Shown here: piece by piece, positions 43,424 through 53,400 of the stretch
Layout of the letters: each line of letters begins with the position of its first letter
Numbering within the stretch: the first letter of the stretch is position 1
From: Mesorhizobium sp. Root102
GTDB lineage: Bacteria; Pseudomonadota; Alphaproteobacteria; Rhizobiales; Rhizobiaceae
Assembly (NCBI RefSeq): GCF_001425625.1
Contig: NZ_LMCP01000010.1
Coordinates: forward strand, 47,632 to 111,631
DNA: 64,000 nt
Direction: 5' to 3'
The notes under the pieces: model-generated
Databases searched by the model: none
Told to the model about the DNA's origin: nothing
Seen by the model: the letters and a program-made list of their open reading frames with translations, nothing else
Translations under genes and position numbers: made by a program

Positions 43424-43903
43424 ATGAGCCGCCTCGACAGTTTCATCCGCAGGATGACCGCACAGCGCGACATTCTCGATCTTGTCTGCGCCGAGGTGGC
43501 GAAGATGGAGGGGCCTGTGGTCGAGCTCGGCCTTGGTAATGGCCGGACGTTCCACCATCTGCGCGAGCGCCTGCCCGGACGCCGGATCGTGGCGTTCGAC
43601 CGCGCACTTGCCGCACACGCCAGCTCAATTCCCGAAGCTGAAAACCTCGTGCTCGGCGAAATACGCGAGACGGCGAAGAGGTTCATTGGGATCGACGCCG
43701 CTCTTGTTCATGCCGACATCGGCACCGGCTATGAAGATCGCGATGCAGTGACCGCTACCTGGCTTCCCGATCTGATCGCGCGCCTGCTTCGCGTCGGCGG
43801 CATCGCGGTCAGCGGCACGCCGCTCGATCACCCGCAGTTGCAGCGCCTCCCGCCGCCGCCTTCTGTGCCCGCCGATCGGTATTTTATCTGCAGGCGCGTT
43901 TGA
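43424..43903 (+). CDS. Small class I SAM-dependent methyltransferase-like protein
   Basis: The 159-residue protein has a compact Rossmann core with motif I VVELGLGNGRTFHHL near residue 32, an acidic ribose-binding residue in RIVAFDRAL, and HADIGTG near residue 103 at the usual motif IV position. It resembles a small rhizobial SAM methyltransferase family of unknown substrate. The ATG at 43424 has only a weak AGGAC upstream. It lies 146 bases after the importer operon in the same direction and is convergent with the cyclase at 43942. Confidence 0.7.
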   Translation: MSRLDSFIRRMTAQRDILDLVCAEVAKMEGPVVELGLGNGRTFHHLRERLPGRRIVAFDRALAAHASSIPEAENLVLGEIRETAKRFIGIDAALVHADIGTGYEDRDAVTATWLPDLIARLLRVGGIAVSGTPLDHPQLQRLPPPPSVPADRYFICRRV

Positions 43904-43941
43904 GGGGCGAAGGCGACCCAATCCTTCAGGGGCCAAAACCC

Positions 43942-45357
43942 TCAGGGGATCGTATACACCGCTATCTCCCGCTCAATGCCGCGCAGCGAGACCTCGTGGG
44001 GCACGGGCGTCAGCGCGTTTCTGTGCAACAGATCGGCGGTGAGATTGTCGTCGACCACCGCACGCGTGGCGAAGATCGCCTGAGCGTTGGCAAGGTTCTG
44101 GACCCGCGATGCAATGTTGACCGTCTGGCCGAAATAGTCCTGCCGCTCGTTCATGGACACGGCAATGCAGGGGCCGGCATGAACTCCGATCTTGAGCAGC
44201 AGATCCTCGCGCCCGCTTTTGTCATTGAGCGCACGCATGGCATCGCGCATCCTGAGGGCCGCGGCAATCGCACGATCAGGCGTCGCGAAGGTGGCCATCA
44301 CCGCATCCCCGATCGTCTTCACAACCGCGCCTGCCTCCGCCGCGACGATCTCGTGCAGAACCTGGAAGTGCTCGCGCACGAGATCGAAGGCTGAAAGATC
44401 GCCCACCCGCTCGTAGAGCTCGGTCGATCCGCGCAGGTCGGTGAACAGGAAGGTCAGGCTGGTGATCTTCAGTCGTTGGTTGATGTCGAGCGTATCCGTG
44501 CGATAGAGATCGCGGAACGTCTGGTTGGTGAGCAGGCGCTTGGCGGTCACGAAGGGCCGGCGCTTGCCGAGGAAATCATGCAATGCATGGCCGGCGATGA
44601 AGACCGCCGGAAGCACGCGGGTGTCGGTCCTGTTTTCCAGCGAAATGCGCAACGGGCCGGGTTGCATCTCCAGCGTCTGGTTCTGGACATGGTCGCGGTC
44701 GAAGACCAGTGAGAGGCTTCGTCGCTCTGTCACCGGCTCCCCCTTCACGTCGATGAACTGCGCCGAATGGGTGACCGGCTCGAAGACGATGACGAATTGG
44801 GACGGGAGCTGTATGTGCAGAACCGCCTTTTCACCGGGCGCAAGCTCGAGATCCTCCAGCGAGAACGATTCCATCTGTTTGGCCAGATCGTCTTCCGGAA
44901 GATCGGCGCCGGACCCCCAGTAGATCTGCCGGTAATATTCCGCCAACGGCAGTTCATGTGGACTGTGGGCGGCAATCCTGCGCACGCGGGGACTGACGGT
45001 GAATGTCACCTCGACCATCTCGTCGAGGGTCGGCGAATAGTCCTGGGAGCACAGCGCGCAGGTGTATTCGTCCCTCTGCATCGTTTTCAGCGTGGCGTTG
45101 GTGTCGAGCACGCCGCCACAGCCGGGGCACAGAACATTCCAGGAAATGTCGAAGATGCCCACCCGCGCCGCATGGAGAAAGGCGCTGATGGCGCGTTCCT
45201 CGTCGAGCCCATGCTTGCTGGCGAAGGCCAGCGCGTTGATGCGGCAAAGTTCGCGGTCCTTGCCTTCCGCGATGGTTTGCCGGATCGCGTCGATTGCCCG
45301 CGGATCGACGTCGGTCGATTGCCGCAGAAGCGAGAACAGATCCTGAGCTTCGTTCAT
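43942..45357 (-). CDS. Class III nucleotide cyclase with N-terminal DUF5939 zinc-site domain
   Basis: The 471-residue protein has an N-terminal DUF5939-type region (about 1-280). It contains a four-cysteine site, LCPGCGG near residue 77 and TCALCSQ near residue 99, which may bind zinc. The cyclase domain covers about 300-450. Metal aspartates are in LFTDLRGST and in VVKTIGDAVMATF, with lysine at the purine position. The usual GDxVNxxxR motif is GQTVNIASRVQ, so the adenine-specifying aspartate is glutamine while Asn and Arg are kept. The ATG at 45357 is clear. It is transcribed toward the methyltransferase gene. About 200 gene-free bases separate it from the divergent membrane protein. Confidence 0.9.
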   Translation of the reverse strand: MNEAQDLFSLLRQSTDVDPRAIDAIRQTIAEGKDRELCRINALAFASKHGLDEERAISAFLHAARVGIFDISWNVLCPGCGGVLDTNATLKTMQRDEYTCALCSQDYSPTLDEMVEVTFTVSPRVRRIAAHSPHELPLAEYYRQIYWGSGADLPEDDLAKQMESFSLEDLELAPGEKAVLHIQLPSQFVIVFEPVTHSAQFIDVKGEPVTERRSLSLVFDRDHVQNQTLEMQPGPLRISLENRTDTRVLPAVFIAGHALHDFLGKRRPFVTAKRLLTNQTFRDLYRTDTLDINQRLKITSLTFLFTDLRGSTELYERVGDLSAFDLVREHFQVLHEIVAAEAGAVVKTIGDAVMATFATPDRAIAAALRMRDAMRALNDKSGREDLLLKIGVHAGPCIAVSMNERQDYFGQTVNIASRVQNLANAQAIFATRAVVDDNLTADLLHRNALTPVPHEVSLRGIEREIAVYTIP

Positions 45358-45559
45358 CGTGCAGGCTCCGGAAAATGCGCCACCCGAGGCGGGTTGACCG
45401 GACCGCTCCTTGGTCCGAGTCCGTCATTTTACGCCGAAACGGGCCGTACGGCCATTCGAATAGACAAGCCTGGTGACAGTTCAATTTCCGTCCGCCGATT
45501 TTCACCGGCCGCAAGCGGCACTATGATGGTACATTGGGCATGCATTTTGGGGGGTCTCC

Positions 45560-46384
45560 ATGCCGACATCCGACAACCCGCCATTTCCGGCGGCCCTGCG
45601 CATTTTCTCCTTAGGGGTCATCATCGTCCTGATCGTAGGTGCCGGCCTGTTTTTCGCGCCGGCACTGGTCAAGCCGCGTTGGCCCTGGCCTGTCACGCCA
45701 TTCAGTGCCCGCTTCCTTGGCGGCTTCTACACCGCCGAAATGGCGGTGATGGCGGCGCTCTTGTTCTGGAATCGCTGGTCGCCCGGCCGGCTGGTGCTCG
45801 TCATGGCCTTCATCTTCACCGTCATCGTGTCGGCGGCTTCGTTCATCAATCTCGGCTATTTCAACTTCGAGCGCAAAGCGACATGGCTGTGGTTCCTGGT
45901 CTATCTTGCCTCGGCCGCGATATCCGGGCTGTTCCTGTGGCGGGCCAGGGGCCGACCTTCAGCAAAAGGCGTGACCCTGAACCCCGCATGGCGCGGCTAC
46001 ATGTTGGCAGAAACGGCGATCCTTGGGCTCTATGGCGTCGGCATGTTGCTGTTTCCCCTGATGGTCAGCAGCACCTGGCCATGGCCGGTCGATCCCTTTC
46101 ACGCCCAAGTCTACAGCGCCATCTTCCTCGCTGGCGCTGGCGGCACCTATCTCGTCTGGAAAAGCGCACCGCGCGAGGAGCTGCTGGTGCTCGGCCTGGC
46201 GCAGTTTCTGGTTGGCCTGCTCGCCATTCTTGGCCTTATCATCACCGACGCTGCGGTGCACCGGATCGACTGGACGGCGACCAAGACATTGTGCTGGCTC
46301 GCCCTTTTCGGCTGGATCGGCGTCAGTGGCGGCGTCAAACTTACCGCCGCTTCCCGGTATTTCAGCGCGCAATCGGCATCATAG
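45560..46384 (+). CDS. Multi-pass membrane protein with internal duplication, function unknown
   Basis: The 274-residue protein has about eight hydrophobic segments. Two halves resemble each other: PRWPWPVTPFSARFLGGFYTA near residue 38 is repeated in form by STWPWPVDPFHAQVYSAIF near residue 172, each preceded by a hydrophobic helix ending in a proline-rich turn. This suggests duplication of a four-helix unit. I do not recognise a family and see no catalytic motif. It is divergent from the DUF5939 cyclase. The GNAT gene follows 75 bases downstream in the same direction. Confidence 0.75.
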   Translation: MPTSDNPPFPAALRIFSLGVIIVLIVGAGLFFAPALVKPRWPWPVTPFSARFLGGFYTAEMAVMAALLFWNRWSPGRLVLVMAFIFTVIVSAASFINLGYFNFERKATWLWFLVYLASAAISGLFLWRARGRPSAKGVTLNPAWRGYMLAETAILGLYGVGMLLFPLMVSSTWPWPVDPFHAQVYSAIFLAGAGGTYLVWKSAPREELLVLGLAQFLVGLLAILGLIITDAAVHRIDWTATKTLCWLALFGWIGVSGGVKLTAASRYFSAQSAS

Positions 46385-46458
46385 GGTATAGAGACGGCTG
46401 GATTTTCAGGTGATGTCCGGTGCATCGTGCCGGACCGATTGCATCCGCCAGAGCCGCC

Positions 46459-46977
46459 ATGACCAGCACGACCTCCTACGAAAAAATCCAGCCGCAGCTC
46501 CGGGCCGTCCGGCCAAACGATGCGGAGGCGCTTTGCGCCATCTTCAACATGCCCGGCTTTCGCTGGGGCACGCTCAGGATGCCGTTCGAGATGGTGGAGC
46601 AGGTGGAGCGGCGCATCGCCAAGTCCGGTCCGGAAACCACCTGGATCGTTGCCGAGATGGACGGCAAGGTGGTCGGCCATGGCAGCCTGGTCGTGCAGGG
46701 TTCGCCGCGCCGTTCGCATATAGGCGAGATCAACATCGGCCTTGACGATGGCTTTGTCGGCAAGGGCATCGGCTCTGCGATACTCGCCGCGCTGCTTGAT
46801 GTGGCCGACAACTGGCGCGCCCTGAAGCGGGTCGAATTGACCGTCTATGCCGACAACGAACCGGCCATCCGCCTCTACACCAGCCACGGCTTCGAGGTCG
46901 AAGGCCGGCATGTGAAGGCCGGCTTTACCGACGGGCAGTACCACGACCTCCTGAGCATGGCGCGGCTGCGGTTCTGA
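46459..46977 (+). CDS. GNAT-family N-acetyltransferase
   Basis: The 172-residue protein has the GNAT fold. The acetyl-CoA-binding segment is near residue 100 (GFVGKGIGSAILAALLDVA, a GxGxGxA variant), followed by VELTVYADNEPAIRLYTSHGF, the usual beta5/alpha4 region. Related proteins acetylate amino acids, peptides or antibiotics. The substrate cannot be read. ATG 46459 gives the domain-consistent start. An in-frame ATG at 46420 adds 13 residues. Its TGA overlaps the next ATG by one base, so it is translationally coupled to a protein of unknown function. Confidence 0.87.
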   Translation: MTSTTSYEKIQPQLRAVRPNDAEALCAIFNMPGFRWGTLRMPFEMVEQVERRIAKSGPETTWIVAEMDGKVVGHGSLVVQGSPRRSHIGEINIGLDDGFVGKGIGSAILAALLDVADNWRALKRVELTVYADNEPAIRLYTSHGFEVEGRHVKAGFTDGQYHDLLSMARLRF

Positions 46978-48356
46978 TGACCGCCATCCTTGCCCCAGCC
47001 CCTGCGCCTCCGGCGGAAATTCTGGCCGTGCTGTCGCTGCTCTGCCCGGAAGTGGTGCATGACATCGAGCAGAACTGGAATGCGCCGGTTTCCGAATACG
47101 CCCGCCATCTGTGGCGGCCGGTGGCAAGGCCTGCATCGGGCGCGGCGATCGCCGCCCGCTCGATCCTGCGCGACGTTCTGCATCAGCGCCTTGCTGCGAT
47201 CATGCAGCCCGAAGAGATCGGCAAGGCGCTCGACGAATTCGAGCACAGACCGGTGATCCAGTCCGGCCTGCACTGCCTGCTGCTGATGGACCGGATTACC
47301 TTCGATGCCCTGCTGCTTGCCTGGCTCGGCGCGGTCGAAAACGGGCTGTCGGCCTTCTTCGGCTTCATGGGAACGACGATGACCATGGAGACCGTGGGCC
47401 AGGAGGGACCGGGATGGCTCGATGTCGGCGACGACAAGGTCAACCTGTTTGGCATGGGGCGCCACAAACTGTGCCGCAAAAGCGTCTGCGCGGCCGGTCC
47501 CGTCACCCTCAACAGGCGCGCGCTCGAAGCCGTGGGCGACGAAACGGACGCCAGCCGCTGGCTGGACACACTGCTCGCCAGCCAGGATAAGGTGTTTGGA
47601 ACCGCCGCCGATGCGCTGACAGAACTCAACGAAGACCTGGTCGCCGATTGGGATCGTTCCGGCATGGCCCTGCCGATCTTCATAGACGATCGGCTCGCCG
47701 CTTCTGCAGTGGCGCGGCATCTGGAACATGACAGCAGCCTTCTTTCCAGGCTGCTCCTTGAGCCCGCAAGGCGCCGGCGTCTCGAACATGCCTTGCAAGA
47801 GGCTGCGTCGGGCCCATTTGGCAGGTTCCTGCCCAACGCCACGGCCTATTTCTGGGGCATCCGCGAGGAACGTGTGCGCAAGCTCGTCCTCGAGAACGGG
47901 CAGCTGATCGAGCCTGACCGGCCGCATGGTCTTTCCATCCCGTTCGAGCGGCCGCATCTCAAGCAGGCGCTGCTGGACGGCGTGCTGTTGCCGAACCTGT
48001 TCCTGATGGTCCTCGTCCTTGCCATATTGCCGCGCGTGCGGATTGTGGGCGGCCTGAGGCAGATTGGCTATGTAGCGCTCTTCCACTCGATCCTGCTGGC
48101 TGCGCTGGATGAAGACGCGCCGGAAGAGCGCGATCTGGCTGCGGAGCTGCAGGTTCGGGAAAATGCCTGGGGCATGCGGGTCATCGATCAAAAGATGTCG
48201 GTTCGCGACCAGCTTGCCGGCCTGCCGGAAGGGGCGCTGTTCCCGGACCTGCTCCGGCAATACCGTTTGCGGACATTTGCCGAGACGACCGACGACCTGA
48301 AACTGGTTCGCGAAAACGCCCGGTGGCGCAAGATAGGCCGGGCCTCCGGCCTCTGA
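46977..48356 (+). CDS. Conserved-looking protein of unknown function, coupled to a GNAT acetyltransferase
   Basis: The 459-residue protein begins MTAILAPAPAPPAEILAVLS and is not recognised. It is mostly helical, with a moderately hydrophobic stretch near residue 345 (LPNLFLMVLVLAILP) that might be a buried helix or a single membrane segment. It has no Walker, metal-site or signal motif that I can see. The frame is uninterrupted, codon use resembles its neighbours, and the ATG overlaps the GNAT stop (TGATG), so it is very likely a real gene. It is convergent with the TPR cyclase 16 bases away. A pathway in which the acetyltransferase acts on its product or on the protein itself is possible. 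Confidence 0.75.
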   Translation: MTAILAPAPAPPAEILAVLSLLCPEVVHDIEQNWNAPVSEYARHLWRPVARPASGAAIAARSILRDVLHQRLAAIMQPEEIGKALDEFEHRPVIQSGLHCLLLMDRITFDALLLAWLGAVENGLSAFFGFMGTTMTMETVGQEGPGWLDVGDDKVNLFGMGRHKLCRKSVCAAGPVTLNRRALEAVGDETDASRWLDTLLASQDKVFGTAADALTELNEDLVADWDRSGMALPIFIDDRLAASAVARHLEHDSSLLSRLLLEPARRRRLEHALQEAASGPFGRFLPNATAYFWGIREERVRKLVLENGQLIEPDRPHGLSIPFERPHLKQALLDGVLLPNLFLMVLVLAILPRVRIVGGLRQIGYVALFHSILLAALDEDAPEERDLAAELQVRENAWGMRVIDQKMSVRDQLAGLPEGALFPDLLRQYRLRTFAETTDDLKLVRENARWRKIGRASGL

Positions 48357-48372
48357 TCCGGCCGCTACCCGG

Positions 48373-50145
48373 TCATTGCACCACACCGGCCTTGCGGAGC
48401 CCGGCGACCATGAGTTCGAAATCGGCAGGGTTCTTGTAAGGCAAGACTTTGCGACGGTATTCCAGCGAATAGTCGGGATTGACGCGAAGCACCTCCTGCC
48501 ATGCCGCGCGGGCTTCCTCCAAACGGCCCAGATGGCCGTAGCTGGCGGCCAGAAGCGCGCGCGAGACGTCGGTGGCGGCATTGCGAGCCAGCCGTTGCAG
48601 CAAGAGGTCAACGGCCTCTTCGTACCTTTCCAGTTGAAACGACGCCAAAGCCTGGAAGTGCAGAAGCACATCCGGAAAATATGGGTTCAAGGTCTTTCCC
48701 CGGGCGAAACTATCGAGGGCTTCCTCGGATCTGCCCGAATAGTACATCGCCTCGCCGAGGCAGACGTGCGCTTCGGCGAAGTTAGGATTGAGGACCAGTG
48801 CGCGCTCGACCTCGTCGATGGCCTCATCGTGCCGTCGTGTGTACAGCTTGGCTATCGCCAGCGCCCAGTGCGCCCAGGGATCGCTGTCATCCAGCGTTAC
48901 CGCTCGTGTCGCGGCTTCTTCCGCTTGCGCCATCGATTCCGGCGGCGACGCAACCCACCTGTTCAGGTAGTCGATTCCGTGAGTGAGAGCGAGGAAAGCG
49001 TAGGCAGAGGCAAACTTCGGGTCCAGTTCGGTGGCACGTTGCAAGAGTTCGCGGGCGGCGACGTTCGTGTCCTTCGTCAGCCGGTGCCACAGCTCCCGGC
49101 CTCGCAGGAAACAGTCATACGCCTCCGAGTTGCGCGGGTGCTCGGGCGCCCGCCGCTGAGGGGCATCCTCAGTCAGGTTGAGCGCTAGCGCACCGACGAT
49201 CTGCTGCGTCACGTCGTCCTGCACGGCGAATATATCGGTCAGGTCACGATCGAACCGCTCCGCCCAAAGATGGCCGCCCGAAATTGCATCGATGAGCTGC
49301 GCGGTGATGCGCACCCTGTTCCCCGACTTGCGTACGCTGCCCTCGAGTACATGCCGCACGCCGAGCTTCGTGCCCACCTCCTGCACATGGACGTTCTGGC
49401 CCTTGAAGGTGAACGAGGAATTGCGTGCGATGACGAAGAGCTGCGACAGTTTGGACAGCGCCGTGATGATGTCTTCAGAGATGCCGTCAGCGAAGTAGTC
49501 CTGTTCGGCATCACCGCTCATGTTGGCGAACGGCAGGACGGCGATCGACAGCTTCGGCGGCGCTGCCGTCGCCGGCCGGCTCGTCGCGGTTTGCGAGGTC
49601 GCGGCCGCCTTGGTCTCGGCGCTGCCGACTTGCAGCGAATAGACCCGGATCGGCTCGGCTATGTTCTTGAGCTGCGTGCTGCCGAGATCGCTGACCGAGA
49701 GGTCGAGCCGCGCTTTGACCTGGCGATAGGCGTCCTCGGACAGGCAGATGGCGCCGGGCGCCGCGACGCCCTCCAGACGCGAGGCGATGTTGACGCCGTC
49801 GCCCATCAGGTCGCCGTCGCTCTCTTCGACCACATCCCCCAGATGGATGCCGATCCTGAACTCGATGCGACGGTCCTGCGGCACGCCGGCATTGCGCTCG
49901 ACCATAACGTTCTGAATCTCAACGGCGCAGCGCACGGCATCCACCACACTGCGGAACTCAACCAGCGCCCCATCCCCGGTGCGCTTGATCACCCGCCCGT
50001 GGTGCACGGCGATGGTCGGATCGATCAGGTCGCTGCGCAGCGCGCGCAACCTCGCCAAAGTACGGTCTTCGTCCGCGCTGGCGAGCCGGCTGTATCCAAC
50101 TACATCTGCAGCCAGGATTGCGACTAGCCTGCGATTCTCGCTCAA
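48373..50145 (-). CDS. Class III adenylate cyclase with TolB-like domain and TPR repeats
   Basis: The 590-residue protein has a typical rhizobial layout. The N-terminal cyclase (about 5-170) has ILAADVVGYS, VIKRTGDGALVEF and MGDGVNIASRLE, with all metal, adenine-specifying and transition-state residues. The middle (about 200-330) has a TolB-like/FlgO-type segment starting SIAVLPFANMSGDAEQDYFA. The C-terminal half carries TPR repeats (about 360-570), for example ALVLNPNFAEAHVCLGEAMY. The start is TTG 50145, eight bases after GAGGAG. It is soluble, with no signal or membrane helix. TPRs suggest control by protein partners. It is divergent from the next cyclase across a repeat-containing gap of about 340 bases. 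Confidence 0.92.
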   Translation of the reverse strand: MSENRRLVAILAADVVGYSRLASADEDRTLARLRALRSDLIDPTIAVHHGRVIKRTGDGALVEFRSVVDAVRCAVEIQNVMVERNAGVPQDRRIEFRIGIHLGDVVEESDGDLMGDGVNIASRLEGVAAPGAICLSEDAYRQVKARLDLSVSDLGSTQLKNIAEPIRVYSLQVGSAETKAAATSQTATSRPATAAPPKLSIAVLPFANMSGDAEQDYFADGISEDIITALSKLSQLFVIARNSSFTFKGQNVHVQEVGTKLGVRHVLEGSVRKSGNRVRITAQLIDAISGGHLWAERFDRDLTDIFAVQDDVTQQIVGALALNLTEDAPQRRAPEHPRNSEAYDCFLRGRELWHRLTKDTNVAARELLQRATELDPKFASAYAFLALTHGIDYLNRWVASPPESMAQAEEAATRAVTLDDSDPWAHWALAIAKLYTRRHDEAIDEVERALVLNPNFAEAHVCLGEAMYYSGRSEEALDSFARGKTLNPYFPDVLLHFQALASFQLERYEEAVDLLLQRLARNAATDVSRALLAASYGHLGRLEEARAAWQEVLRVNPDYSLEYRRKVLPYKNPADFELMVAGLRKAGVVQ

Positions 50146-50367
50146 GGGTCCGTCTCCTCATCTCCATGATAGCAGGAAGACGGAGGGGTACGAGAGAACT
50201 TTCGCAAACGACGGCCACGCAGCAGCCCGAATCGGCAGCGCTCCGCCACCGGACCCACGGATGCCCATTTGCGCTGCCGCTTGCCGGTTGACGGCTATCG
50301 GTTCATCCTTGTGAATACCCTGGCCGTGAAGAGCGTGGCGAGATCACGCGTCATGGCCCCAAGAGCC

Positions 50368-50474
50368 GGATGATTTCAGGTCGAATCGACCTGAAATCTG
50401 AATCCGTCTCTAGGTCAAAGAGATAGAGCATGATGTCGTCCGAAAACCGCTTCACACTTTTCGGGATCATGCTC
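50368..50474 (+). repeat. Rhizobial interspersed palindromic repeat (RIME-like), copy 3
   Basis: It starts with a perfect 13-bp inverted repeat (GATTTCAGGTCGA at 50372-50384 and TCGACCTGAAATC at 50386-50398). It continues with AGAGCATGATGTCGTCCGAA, AACCGCTTCACACTTTTCGG and ends GATCATGCTC, the known form of this repeat family. It ends 14 bases before the start of the zinc-ribbon cyclase, so it occupies that gene's promoter/leader region. Confidence 0.75.
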
Positions 50475-50487
50475 GGGTGAGGTGTCC

Positions 50488-53400
50488 ATGGACTGCTCGG
50501 GCTGCGGTTTCGAGATTGAGGGCGGTTATGCCTTCTGTCCGAAGTGTGGCAGGCGCCAGCCCGTGCCATGCGCCAGCTGCGGCTACCTCTGCGCACCTGA
50601 TTTCGAGTTCTGTCCGAAATGTGGGGCAAGCGTCGGTGCGCCCGCAAAAGCCGTCGAACGGCCTGCTCCGACACCAAGCCGAACCATTGTGCCGCCTTCT
50701 CGAACTCCGTCGCTGCTTGCGAACATCGAAAGCGAAGAAGGGCTGCATCCCGTCTCTGACGCCGATCGCCGGACGGTAACGGTCCTGTTCGCCGACCTTT
50801 GTGGCTTCACGACGCTCAGCGAGCAGCTCGACCCCGAGGTCATGCAAACGCTGCAGAACGAACTGTTCAAGGAATTGACGGCGGCCGTGCGAAACTTCGG
50901 TGGTTTCGTCGACAAATTCATCGGCGATGCACTGCTCGCTTTGTTCGGAGCGCCGGTTGCGCATGAGGACGATCCGGAACGTGCGCTTCGCGCCGCTCTC
51001 GACATGATCGCCCGGACGGCGCGGCTCGGCAAAAGCACCTCCCACTCCGGCTCGCCTCTGTTACTCCACATCGGCATAAACACTGGTCCGGTCGTTACTG
51101 GCGGATTGGGCATCGGCACCGCCAAATCCTATTCGGTGACCGGCGACACCGTGAATACGGCGCAACGCCTGCAATCGCTGGCCGCACCGGGTGAGGTGCT
51201 GGTAGGCGAGCTCACTCACAGGCTGACCCGGCATGCCTTCTCTTACGAGTCGATGGGTGATGTCGTGCTTCGCGGCAAGGCTGGCAGTGTGCTCGTCCAT
51301 CGACTGGACGCACCGCTAGCGGCGCCGCGCGCAGCGCGTGGGCTCGAGGCGCTCGGCCTCAGTGCCCCAATGATAGGTCGTGGTGCGGAGCTCAATAGAA
51401 TGCTGGCGAGCCTTGACCAGGCGTGCGGCGGCTCGGCCCAACTTGTCCGCCTCGTCGGAGAAGCCGGTATCGGGAAATCGCGGCTGGTGAAGGAGTTCGT
51501 CGCCCGCGTCGGCGACGAGGATCGTTTTCGCAACGTCGCCGTGCGGCAGGCCACGTGCTCACCGCTGGGCGAACAATCATTCGGCGCCTTGGGTGCAGTG
51601 GTGCGCAGCGCTGCCGGGATGATGCAAAACGACAATGGGGACGAAATGCGGGGGAAGCTCGCAGGCTTGCTTGCCGATCTCGGCCTGCAGGGCGACGAGG
51701 CGAAGCGGCTGATGCCTTTGCTCTACCATGTGCTTGGCCTTGGCGACCCCGATGCCACCTTGCAGCATATAGAGCCCGAGCAGCTGCGGCGGCAAATTCT
51801 CTACGCAGTCCGCACAATCATCGAACGGCGGCTTGCGCTGTCGCCGCTATTGATTGTCGTCGAAGACCTGCACTGGGCCGACGCCGTGTCGCTCGAGGCA
51901 CTGCGTTTCGTGATGGACAGGTTGGAACGCACGCGGTTGATGTTGCTGGTCACGCATCGCCCGGCGCCGGACAACGGCCAGCTCGACTCAAGTCGGGTCA
52001 GTCACACAGCGCTGAGGCTTTCGCCGCTCAACAGTGATGACGGACGCAGCCTGCTGGCGGCGCTTTTCGGCGAGAGCTGGGTAAACTCCGCAGGAGGGCT
52101 TCTCGGCCAGATCCTCGAGCGCGCGGGCGGCAACCCCCTTTTTGTAGAGGAGATCGTTCGCGGCCTTATCGATCGCGGTGTACTGATGCGCGAGGGCCAG
52201 CGATGGCGGACTGCGACAGGCGAAGTCGCAACCGGCATTCCCGCCACTATCCAGGCAATGTTGCTTGCTCGCGTCGACCGGCTGCCACAAGAGGTGCGCC
52301 GGTTGGCCCAGGAAGCCGCGGTAATCGGCCCGCGCTTCGATGCCACACTTCTGAAAACCGTGACAGCCGACCCCGCCCGGCTAGAAGCCGGCTGCGAACT
52401 ACTTTGCGATGCGGAAATCATCGAGGAAGTTGCCGGATCAGGATCGGTCTCGTCGCAAAGCTACCGCTTTACGCAAACATTGCTGCAGGACGTGATCTAC
52501 CAGAATCTGCTCCTGCAACGCCGGACCGAAATCCACGGGCGGATCGGTGCTGCCTTGGAGCAACTGTGCGGCGACAAGCCGGAACGGCTCGAGGATTTGA
52601 CCGTGCTTGGTCATCATTTCGCACAGAGCGCCGAGCGGGAGAAGGGCGCGCATTACCTGCAGGCGGCAGGAGATCGCGCTCGCATGATATACGCCAATGA
52701 CGACGCCCTTCGTTTCTACGAGCGAGCACTGACTGCGTTGGACGCGACCGGGCAAACACCGCTCAAACTGGCAATTGCAGAGCGCATAGCCGATTTGAGC
52801 GGCCCGGCAGGCCGCCGCGAGATCGCGCACCACCACTACGAGACGGTGTTGCAGGTATACCGCGAGTCGGCCAATCGCGTCGCGTCGGCGCGAGTTTTGC
52901 GTAAGATCGGTCGGCTGCTCTGGGACGTCGGCAAGCGGGACAAGGCAGAACCCCGCTATGCTGAGGCGGCAGCGCTCCTCGATGGAGCGGATGCCCCGAT
53001 CGAGCAGGCGCATCTCTGGCAAGAACGTGGCCGACAGGCGTTCCGTAGCGGAGATCACGCTCTCGCGGCAAAATGGGCAGACGCGGCGCTGGATTGCGTA
53101 CGCACTCTGACAACGGAGCATGTCTCCGAAGTAGGGCGTGATGCCACTCTTGTGACCGCCGAGGCACTCAATACCAAGGCTGTCGCGCTGGCTCGCCTTG
53201 GGCGAAACCGTGAAGCCGTGCGTCAGGTTGAGCATAGCATTGAATTGGCCGAAGCCGCCGGTCTACTGGGCGCGGCCTGCCGCGGCTACACCAATCTCGG
53301 CGTGCTTTACACGACCATCGATCCGGCACAGGCGATGGAGGTCTGTCGGCGCGGTCTTGAAGTAGCGCGCCGTATTGGTGATTTGGGTTTCCAGGCGCGC

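Noticed and set aside
46875..48671. Minus-strand 598-codon frame opposite the GNAT and unknown-protein genes
   Set aside because: Composition is that of a GC-rich shadow frame, and the plus-strand genes have coherent starts, overlap and domains.
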